A stretch of 26,735 bases of DNA. Source: a virus. Location of the stretch: positions 1 to 26,735 of the IMG/VR virus record IMGVR_UViG_3300049629_001402. The stretch is one strand, 5' to 3'. The notes below the pieces were generated by a model, which made no database searches, had not been told where the DNA came from, and saw only the letters and a program-made list of their open reading frames with translations. Each line of letters opens with the position of its first letter. The first letter of the stretch is position 1. The position numbers and the translations under genes are program-made. This document shows positions 22,557-26,735 of this stretch, piece after piece.

Positions 22557-22810
22557 AAGCCACTCTCGAATTCACCCTGCCCGAAGAACGCACCGAGCAC
22601 ATCTGCGCCGTCAAGGGCATGGACACGATTTTAATAATCGACGACCTGCTGCAAGAAATCCGCTCGTTCCTTAAATACGGCGGCGGCGAATTTCAGTCAT
22701 GGCGCGACGACGAAGGCCGCGAATGCCAAGCCTGCCCGGACACCCTCGAAAAAATCCGTTCCTTCATTTGGGAACTTCGCAAAGACAACGAGATTCCCGA
22801 CCTCCCATGA
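22553..22810 (+). CDS. Small phage protein with KATLEFTLPEE start
   Basis: An 85-residue protein. It begins with MKATLEFTLPEERTEHICAV, which resembles a family of small phage proteins found in many Caudoviricetes (KATFxFxLPEE...), whose function is unknown to me. The central part is helical (DDLLQEIRSFLKYGG) and the C-terminal part has TLEKIRSFIWELRKDN. It is GTG-started and coupled on both sides by overlaps, placing it in the same transcript as the metallophosphoesterase-like gene. Confidence 0.7.
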   Translation: MKATLEFTLPEERTEHICAVKGMDTILIIDDLLQEIRSFLKYGGGEFQSWRDDEGRECQACPDTLEKIRSFIWELRKDNEIPDLP

Positions 22811-23538
22811 CGCCAATCAAGAAATGGAAAAAATGGATGGCCGTGGGATGCTCGCACGGCGAACTCATCTGCCCGGAAAGCCGCAAGGCCGTTCTGGATT
22901 TTGCCAAGAAATTTCGTCCAGACTTCCGCGCACACCTCGGCGACTTCATTGACCTCGCCGCCATGCGCGGTGGCGTCGCGTCTGATGTGGACAGCAAAGA
23001 CCGCGCTCGGAACATCGCCCAAGATGTCAGCGAAGGCATTTCGTTCCTTTATGAATTTTCGCCGAATGTCATAATGCTCGGAAACCACGAGGCCCGCTTG
23101 AACCGCATGGCGGAATCCCCCAACGCCGTCCACGCCCACGCCGCGCAGACCGTTCTCAACGAACTCGGAGACTGCGCCAAAAAGCTCAAGGCGAAAATCT
23201 ACCCCTACCACAACACCAAAGGCGTCCACCGGCTGGGAGACCTCGCCATGGTCCACGGCTATAGCTGCAATGTCAGCGCCATCCGCGACCACGCCGAGAC
23301 ATACGGCAAAGTTATCATGGCCCACCTCCACCGCGTCGGGATCGAGCGCGGCCGCCGCATCGACTCGCCCACCGGCTACTGCCTCGGGGCCATCTGCAAC
23401 TTGGACATGGACTACAGCTCCACCCGCCGAGCCTCCCTCGCGCACTCCAACGGATTCGCGTGGGGCTACTACACTGACAACTCAACAACGGTCAATCTGT
23501 GCGAAAGACAAAAAAACCAACCGTGGCTCCTGCCATAG
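22807..23538 (+). CDS. Metallophosphoesterase-like protein
   Basis: A 243-residue protein with the layout of calcineurin-like metallophosphoesterases: GCSHGE (14-19), GDFID (45-49), GNHE (92-95), VHGY (149-152) and AHLHR (172-176). The first motif is normally D-x-H, but here the Asp position is Cys15. The remaining metal ligands (H17, D46, N93, H150, H173, H175) are present. Such enzymes hydrolyse phosphoesters, often in nucleic acids or nucleotides; the substrate is unknown. The loss of the first Asp might change metal binding or make it a non-catalytic binding protein. Coupled by ATGA to the preceding gene. Confidence 0.85.
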   Translation: MTPIKKWKKWMAVGCSHGELICPESRKAVLDFAKKFRPDFRAHLGDFIDLAAMRGGVASDVDSKDRARNIAQDVSEGISFLYEFSPNVIMLGNHEARLNRMAESPNAVHAHAAQTVLNELGDCAKKLKAKIYPYHNTKGVHRLGDLAMVHGYSCNVSAIRDHAETYGKVIMAHLHRVGIERGRRIDSPTGYCLGAICNLDMDYSSTRRASLAHSNGFAWGYYTDNSTTVNLCERQKNQPWLLP

Positions 23539-23798
23539 AAGCCGCCTGGCAAAAAGTCTTCGCCGCCGTCGCCATCGAAGACCCCGCCCAACTCGCGAAA
23601 GAAGGCTGGCGCAACTCCTACGAAATCGCCCATGGCAGCCACCGCGAAAAGCAAGCCGTCGAAAGACAACTCGAAATCGCCGTGCGCAAAGGCGAATTCG
23701 AGAAAAAACAGGCAAAAGTCATGCGGGCCACAAAGGTTCAAAAAATTAACTTTTACAGACCTAAGCCGGGCAACAGCGGGCAACAGCCGCGCAAGTAA
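23499..23798 (+). CDS. Small winged-helix-like protein upstream of attP
   Basis: A 99-residue basic protein starting at GTG 23499, overlapping the metallophosphoesterase gene by 40 bases. Residues about 28-72 (LAKEGWRNSYEIAHG...REKQAVERQLEIAVRKGEFEKKQ) have the pattern of a winged-helix DNA-binding domain: a helix start, a second helix with regularly spaced Arg/Glu, and a KGxFEKK wing. It ends PKPGNSGQQPRK, encoded by the direct repeats at 23768-23787. Its place beside attP would suit a regulator, but its partners are unknown. The start is less certain than for other genes. Confidence 0.6.
   Translation: MRKTKKPTVAPAIEAAWQKVFAAVAIEDPAQLAKEGWRNSYEIAHGSHREKQAVERQLEIAVRKGEFEKKQAKVMRATKVQKINFYRPKPGNSGQQPRK
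23768..23787 (+). repeat. Left putative integrase arm-type repeats
   Basis: The decamer GGGCAACAGC occurs twice in tandem (23768-23777, 23778-23787) about 35 bp left of the tRNA-derived core. GGGCAACA is repeated to the right of the core at 23988 and 23997. Paired direct repeats on both sides of an attP are typical of tyrosine integrase arm sites. Confidence 0.6.
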
Positions 23799-23818
23799 TT
23801 GATAAACAAACCAAAAAA

Positions 23819-23878
23819 ACCGACTTAAAATCCGTTGATCCGAAAGGGTCGTGCGGGTTCGAGTCCCGCCGCCGGCAG
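23819..23878 (+). other. Putative attP: 3' part of tRNA-Leu(TAA)
   Basis: Bases 23822-23877 read as the 3' part of a class II tRNA: anticodon loop CTTAAAA (23824-23830, anticodon TAA), 3' anticodon stem TCCGT, a long variable arm (GATCC-GAAA-GGGTC), T arm GCGGG-TTCGAGT-CCCGC and acceptor strand CGCCGGC with discriminator A77. No CCA is encoded. The 5' half of the tRNA is absent, and the base at 23821 breaks the normal anticodon stem. Genes on both sides look phage-derived, so this is more like attP than attL/attR. It may be the point of integration into a host tRNA-Leu. Confidence 0.75.
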
Positions 23879-23884
23879 AGCGAC

Positions 23885-23913
23885 TTGTGACGATTTTGGC
23901 TAGTTTTTATGCG
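23885..23913 (+). promoter_or_regulatory. Weak promoter candidate upstream of integrase
   Basis: TTGTGA (23885-23890) and TATGCG (23908-23913) are 17 bp apart in a comparatively AT-rich stretch between attP and int. Match to consensus is poor, and the call is tentative. Confidence 0.2.
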
Positions 23914-23945
23914 GCTCGGCGGGGGTTTGGCTTTCAGAAACTACA

Positions 23946-24004
23946 GGCGGCTATTGGCGGCTAGTGGAAGAAAATAGTTGAGAATTTGGGCAACACGGGC
24001 AACA
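23946..24004 (+). repeat. Right attP direct repeats
   Basis: GGCGGCTA occurs at 23946-23953 and 23956-23963, then GGGCAACA at 23988-23995 and 23997-24004, followed by a near copy (GGGCAGCA, 24008-24015) just before int ATG 24020. The GGGCAACA copies match the left-side pair at 23768. Likely binding sites of integrase and/or excisionase. Confidence 0.55.
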
Positions 24005-24019
24005 AGTGGGCAGCAGACC

Positions 24020-25039
24020 ATGAGCACCTTTCTTGTGACACCTTACCCGCAGCGGCCTTCGACGCCTTGGAAGCTGACCATTCCGCAGAAAATTTTTGGC
24101 AAGAGGATCCGCCGTTTTTATCGCACCGAGGCGGAGGCTTGGGCGGCGGGGCCGGGTTTGCTGGAGAAACTTCAGAAAGGTGGGACCGATTCGCTTTCGG
24201 AAGAGCAGGCGAGGGGTATGTCGATGAAGTCGGCGATTCGGGATTACATCGCGAGTAAGGCGGGCAGCTCGGAGCGGCACAGGGAGAAGTTGGAAAAAAT
24301 ATGTGGGGAGCTTTTGGAGGCATTCCCAGGCGCGGTGGCGGCGGTGTCGCCGATGCAGGCGGCTCGGGTCTTTGGAAAGATCAAGGGCGCGCCGACCACG
24401 CGGGCGGGGTGGCATCGATATGCTTCGGGATTTTTCCGGTGGTGCGTCGACATGGAGCTTCTGGACCGAAATCCATTTCGCCGCGTCGTGGCGCCGGAGG
24501 CTGAGAGTAAACGGTCACTGATCTCGGCGAAGGAACTCCGGGCGATTCTGGATGCCACAATGAGCGACGCGCTTCGGGCTTGGTTTTTGCTGGGTGCGTT
24601 TGCGGGGTTGCGGTCCATCGAAGTCCACAGGATGCGGTGGGAGGATGTGGACCCGAAGACAGGACAGATCGAGGTTCGGAGGGAGGTCTCGAAACAATCC
24701 TCGGGCCTGCCGGAACGCATCGTGGATTTCACGGAGCCGATGAAAAAGCGGAAGGATTTCTTCAAAGGGAAATCCGGCCTGATCGTGCCGGCGAAATCGC
24801 TCCGGCTTTATCGGGAGAGGGAGGCTTTGATCGAGCGGCTGAACAACGAGGGCGTGGTTCCGTGGGCCATGCTGCCGGAAAATGCCCTCCGGCACTCTTT
24901 CGCTACCTACCACCTCGGACGGTGCCAGGATGCTGGCAAGACCGCGCACCAGATGGGGCATTCTTCGACGGCGCTCGTTCTCAAAACCTACGCGGTGCCA
25001 TCGCGCAAAGCGAACTGGCGGGCTTGGTGGAGGATTTAG
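24020..25039 (+). CDS. int: Tyrosine recombinase integrase
   Basis: A 339-residue site-specific recombinase that should join attP to the host tRNA-Leu. An N-terminal arm/core-binding part (about 1-165) is followed by the catalytic domain with GLRSIEV (R198), the box II stretch NALRHSF (R291), MGHSS (H314) and the nucleophile KTY (Y324). The usual His of HxxR is Asn288. Chosen start is ATG 24020 rather than TTG 23978, because the region between is occupied by direct repeats. Codon use is G-rich and clearly unlike that of late genes. It converges with the minus-strand regulator at 25073. Confidence 0.93.
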   Translation: MSTFLVTPYPQRPSTPWKLTIPQKIFGKRIRRFYRTEAEAWAAGPGLLEKLQKGGTDSLSEEQARGMSMKSAIRDYIASKAGSSERHREKLEKICGELLEAFPGAVAAVSPMQAARVFGKIKGAPTTRAGWHRYASGFFRWCVDMELLDRNPFRRVVAPEAESKRSLISAKELRAILDATMSDALRAWFLLGAFAGLRSIEVHRMRWEDVDPKTGQIEVRREVSKQSSGLPERIVDFTEPMKKRKDFFKGKSGLIVPAKSLRLYREREALIERLNNEGVVPWAMLPENALRHSFATYHLGRCQDAGKTAHQMGHSSTALVLKTYAVPSRKANWRAWWRI

Positions 25040-25045
25040 TTTTGT

Positions 25046-25064
25046 GCGCCTACAATCAAGGCGC
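25046..25064. terminator. Weak hairpin between convergent genes
   Basis: GCGCC (25046-25050) and GGCGC (25060-25064) flank a 9-nt loop in the 33-bp gap between int and the minus-strand regulator. It could end transcription from either side, but lacks strong T-runs. Confidence 0.3.
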
Positions 25065-25072
25065 GGCCCTTA

Positions 25073-25348
25073 TTATTGTTTCCTCTTAATTTTGGGCGTG
25101 TAAGTAATAGGAACGGTGGATCGGGCAGTTGGCGCAGTCTCGTGTTTGCTCGCAGGCGAGTCCTGCATCATTAAAAATTCGTTGTGCTCGCGGGTCTTTG
25201 TTTGCTGAACAGCGTCGGCAATGATGGCGGAGATTGAAGCCTTGGATAGCCGGGATTTTTTGTTTTCTTCGCTCTGCTTTTTGACGACCCAGGCGTGGAG
25301 TTCTTTCGGCAGCGAGATGTTCAATTTTTGGTGAGTTTTCTCTTTCAT
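25073..25348 (-). CDS. Ribbon-helix-helix regulator (leftward)
   Basis: A 91-residue protein starting at ATG (complement of 25346-25348), preceded by a GGGAG SD. Residues about 6-50 form an RHH (Arc/MetJ/CopG) domain: strand KLNISLPKEL, helix HAWVVKKQSEENKK and helix SKASISAIIADAVQQ. RHH proteins bind DNA as dimers or tetramers by inserting the beta ribbon in the major groove. The C-terminal 40 residues look disordered and basic. It diverges from a second RHH gene (25521), and operator-like repeats lie near both starts. A repressor role in the lysogeny switch is inferred. Confidence 0.8.
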   Translation of the reverse strand: MKEKTHQKLNISLPKELHAWVVKKQSEENKKSRLSKASISAIIADAVQQTKTREHNEFLMMQDSPASKHETAPTARSTVPITYTPKIKRKQ

Positions 25349-25357
25349 ATACTCCCA

Positions 25358-25370
25358 CCAGTAGCACCGA
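25358..25370. promoter_or_regulatory. Operator-like site O1
   Basis: CCAGTAGCACCGA matches the palindrome CCGGTAGCACCGG of site O2 at 11 of 13 positions. It abuts the SD of the leftward RHH gene, so a bound protein could block its expression. Confidence 0.5.
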
Positions 25371-25491
25371 AAACACCAGCGCGCAAATTTTCTGAAAAAT
25401 AAATTTTCGCCCGCAAACCTAGTGTTCATGCGGATGTCAATAGAAATCTTCGTATGGGTAGAACACCCCATTGACAATTTTTATTGCTTTA

Positions 25492-25504
25492 CCGGTAGCA
25501 CCGG
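25492..25504. promoter_or_regulatory. Operator-like palindrome O2
   Basis: CCGGTAGCACCGG is a perfect inverted repeat (CCGGT / ACCGG) around AGC. It lies 17 bp upstream of the rightward RHH start and 15 bp after a TTGACA (25471-25476). Confidence 0.55.
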
Positions 25505-25509
25505 AGATA

Positions 25510-25522
25510 TCGGTAGCACTAT
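25510..25522. promoter_or_regulatory. Operator-like site O3
   Basis: TCGGTAGCACTAT matches O2 at 9 of 13 positions, with identical CGGTAGCAC core. Its centre is 18 bp from that of O2, and it overlaps the ATG of the rightward RHH gene. Confidence 0.45.
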
Positions 25523-25682
25523 GCAAAGTGCATACACAAAAACCAGCGTGAGCCTCCCGAACGAACTCGCTGAATGGCTCCGCCAAAAAAGCGAGAAAAA
25601 CGGAGGGACGCCGATCAGCCGCTTAATCGCGGCGGCGATTCGCCAACAAGTGAGCAACGAAAAACGGAGGGCGAAGAAATGA
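25521..25682 (+). CDS. Ribbon-helix-helix regulator (rightward)
   Basis: A 53-residue protein, barely more than one RHH domain: strand KTSVSLPNEL, helix AEWLRQKSEKNG and helix SRLIAAAIRQQ. It is similar to the leftward RHH protein in its strand and first helix (SLPxELxxW), suggesting shared ancestry. The start at 25521 is preferred to the longer in-frame extension because that would cross the operator-like sites and begins with an unlikely hydrophobic segment. It is the first of an operon with the HTH gene and small ORFs. Arc-like or Cro-like switch function is inferred. Confidence 0.75.
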   Translation: MQSAYTKTSVSLPNELAEWLRQKSEKNGGTPISRLIAAAIRQQVSNEKRRAKK

Positions 25683-25912
25683 ACCTCTCCGATGTTTACA
25701 TTGATATGGACGAGGCAAAGCGCCTCTCGGGTTTTTCCAGCCGCTCGATCCGCGACTACATCAAGCGCGGTGAGTTCGCCGCCACGATGCCACGGGGCCG
25801 GTGCGGTGGCTGGCACATCGTCAGGGAATCCTTCCTTGATTGGTGGGGCTATCGCAACGCGAGCACCGCGAACCGCACGACGATTCCACAACGCAAAAGG
25901 AGGGCCGCGTAA
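25679..25912 (+). CDS. Excisionase-like helix-turn-helix protein
   Basis: A 77-residue protein with a MerR-like winged HTH: YIDMDEAKRLSGFSSRSIRDYIKRGEF (about 7-33) is the classic helix-turn-helix and wing layout of small excisionase/DNA-binding phage proteins, followed by GGWHIVRESFLDW. Start is in an ATGA overlap with the RHH gene and has a GGAGGG SD. Being in the integrase region, it could act as directionality factor or transcription regulator. The C-terminus is short and basic (PQRKRRA). Confidence 0.7.
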   Translation: MNLSDVYIDMDEAKRLSGFSSRSIRDYIKRGEFAATMPRGRCGGWHIVRESFLDWWGYRNASTANRTTIPQRKRRAA

Positions 25913-26019
25913 TGGACTACGAGACCACGCTCCGCTGCCTCGGTTACGGGATCGACTTTCTTCAAGTCATCACCCTGCCGGCTTTATTGGCCGCGCTCAC
26001 CTGGAGGCTCGCCCGATGA
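25912..26019 (+). CDS. 35-residue membrane peptide candidate
   Basis: An ATG overlaps the preceding TAA and has AAGGAGGG 7 nt upstream. The peptide is 35 residues with a hydrophobic C-terminal half (DFLQVITLPALLAALTW), ending in RLAR, and its stop overlaps the next ATG. Strong SD and coupling on both sides support translation. Function unknown; a small membrane peptide would be plausible. Confidence 0.55.
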   Translation: MDYETTLRCLGYGIDFLQVITLPALLAALTWRLAR

Positions 26020-26165
26020 AAAAGCGACTCTGGCACTGCGAGGGGCTGAATTTTCTTCGGCACAAAGTCGGGGAGTATTTCTGGGCGTTCTCGGCCTTCG
26101 AGGCTCGGGAGCGTTTCGCTCAACAATTCGGCGGCGTTCCAAGCCGGGTGGAGGTCGTGCGATGA
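26016..26165 (+). CDS. Small protein (49 residues), function unknown
   Basis: ATG 26016 overlaps the previous stop and follows a GGAGG SD (around 26003). Sequence starts KKRLWHCEGLNFLRHKVGEY and ends with a basic, helical segment (ARERFAQQFGGVP). No family recognised. It is part of the chain of tiny overlapping genes after the HTH gene. Confidence 0.6.
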   Translation: MKKRLWHCEGLNFLRHKVGEYFWAFSAFEARERFAQQFGGVPSRVEVVR

Positions 26166-26353
26166 GCGGGTGGCTTTCCGTGGAGGATCAAATGCCGGAC
26201 AGCGACACCGATGTCATCGTCGCGGCTGAAGATGGCCATGTGGAGGCCGGGTTCCACGATGGTCGCGTCTGGCGGTGGCTTAATGCCTGCCGCATCGACA
26301 TCGATGTCACGCACTGGATGCCGTTCCCAAATCCACCGGAGGTCGCACAATGA
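26162..26353 (+). CDS. DUF551-like small protein
   Basis: A 63-residue protein with the layout of the DUF551 family common in phages: GWLSVEDQMPDSDTDVIVA at the start, a hydrophobic core in the middle and VTHWMPFPNPPE at the end. The family's role is unknown. It has a GGAGG SD, an ATGA overlap with the upstream gene and an ATGA overlap with the next. Confidence 0.75.
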   Translation: MSGWLSVEDQMPDSDTDVIVAAEDGHVEAGFHDGRVWRWLNACRIDIDVTHWMPFPNPPEVAQ

Positions 26354-26502
26354 GCGGGTGGGAGGGGATCGGGCTAGCGGTGCTGACGCTGGGTTCGTGC
26401 TTCGCGAGCTACATGCTCGGACGGGATGCCATGTGGACGGAGATGAAGGGGCGCCGTGAGGAACGCCGTCGGCGCTGGGAGGAGTTCGACGATGAGGACT
26501 GA
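26350..26502 (+). CDS. 50-residue membrane-anchored protein
   Basis: The ATG overlaps the DUF551-like gene's stop and follows CCGGAGG. The protein has a hydrophobic N-terminal stretch (WEGIGLAVLTLGSCFASYML, about 4-23) and then a highly charged tail (KGRREERRRRWEEFDDED). One membrane segment with a cytoplasmic charged tail is predicted. Function unknown. In this region such genes are sometimes linked to superinfection exclusion, but there is no specific evidence here. Confidence 0.55.
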   Translation: MSGWEGIGLAVLTLGSCFASYMLGRDAMWTEMKGRREERRRRWEEFDDED

Positions 26503-26689
26503 CATGCGCACGGTTGACCTCCCTGTGGGCACCTTGTGCCTGCTCTGCGACTGCACGGGGCAAAGCACGACGGCGGCGATCGTAGATAACGACCTCGGGC
26601 CGCTCTGCGATGGCTGCCGCGAGCACGCCGATATGGCGACCGTGGAACTCCTTTGGCAAGCGGCGGCTGTGAGTCCGTCACGAGAATGA
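26492..26689 (+). CDS. Small CxxC protein, metal-binding candidate
   Basis: A 65-residue protein if started at ATG 26492 (ATG 26504 is also possible). It has CLLCDC and later LCDGCREH, giving a likely C-x2-C...C-x2-C zinc knuckle, with a hydrophobic region between and a helix at the end. A GGAGG SD precedes the first ATG. Small zinc-finger proteins of this kind are common in phage early regions, but I do not recognise this one. The window ends 46 bases after its stop. Confidence 0.65.
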   Translation: MRTDMRTVDLPVGTLCLLCDCTGQSTTAAIVDNDLGPLCDGCREHADMATVELLWQAAAVSPSRE

Positions 26690-26702
26690 TTTTGCCTCGC
26701 TA

Positions 26703-26717
26703 GTCCCCAAGGGGGAC
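26703..26717 (+). other. Hairpin at right edge of window
   Basis: GTCCCC (26703-26708) pairs with GGGGAC (26712-26717) around a 3-nt loop within a G-run-rich stretch that continues to the end. Whether it is a terminator cannot be judged because the window stops. Confidence 0.3.
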
Positions 26718-26735
26718 GCAGGGGCCAAGGGGGGC

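Noticed and set aside
23819-23878. Complete tRNA-Leu gene
   Set aside because: Only the anticodon loop to the acceptor 3' end is present. The upstream bases do not form D arm or 5' acceptor strand, so it is a fragment serving as attachment site.
23978-24019. Earlier TTG start for the integrase
   Set aside because: This would translate the GGGCAACA repeats and add residues with no integrase likeness; ATG 24020 gives a normal N-terminus.
25422-25520. Longer N-terminal extension of the rightward RHH gene
   Set aside because: The extension would run through the operator-like sites and promoter region, and its translation is unlike an RHH protein.

Overview
The window is a contiguous piece of a tailed-phage (Caudoviricetes, siphovirus-like) genome. 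It holds most of the head, tail, fibre and lysis genes, then an attachment site, the integrase and the start of a lysogeny/early region. The terminase is not present and presumably lies left of position 1. DNA is GC-rich, most late genes lack a Shine-Dalgarno sequence, and the attachment site matches the 3' part of a tRNA-Leu(TAA) without an encoded CCA. Dispersed-repeat-like sequences at gene junctions resemble repeats I remember from Verrucomicrobiota and other environmental genomes. A Verrucomicrobiota host is therefore my best guess, but it is inference only.

Layout, almost all on the + strand. (1) 1-3.9 kb, head: lambda-type portal, ClpP-like protease fused to a scaffold-like tail, major capsid protein, a small basic-tailed protein, then a strong terminator. 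(2) 4.0-9.8 kb, connector and tail: head-tail joining-like protein, tail terminator-like protein, tail-tube-like protein, an unknown, a tail assembly chaperone with a lambda G/GT-type -1 frameshift site (GGGAAAC), a minor tail protein and a 915-residue tape measure. (3) 9.8-21.0 kb: an array of about fourteen tail-tip/fibre-like genes, several with LamG-like, HxH-repeat, Mtd-N-like or coiled-coil regions, and no obvious gpJ homologue. (4) 21.0-22.3 kb, lysis: two small membrane proteins, a lipoprotein and an amidase. (5) 22.3-23.8 kb: small unknowns and a metallophosphoesterase-like protein. (6) 23.8-24.0 kb: a putative attP flanked by two pairs of short direct repeats. (7) 24.0-26.7 kb: tyrosine integrase, two divergent ribbon-helix-helix regulators around a palindromic operator-like repeat, an excisionase-like HTH protein and a run of very small overlapping genes.

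The late genes are tightly packed, mostly with ATGA/GTGA overlaps, suggesting one or a few long late transcripts with translational coupling. An eight-base word, TTTGACAC, recurs at seven late-gene junctions and in two places is part of a nearly identical 23-base element ending in the GTG start codon. At the attachment site the character of the DNA changes: to its left the + strand is C-rich and mostly lacks SD sites, to its right it is G-rich with clear GGAGG-type SD sites. The phage thus looks like two modules of different history joined at attP. The candidate new biology is the RHH-RHH switch, the TTTGACAC start element and the serial fibre cluster.
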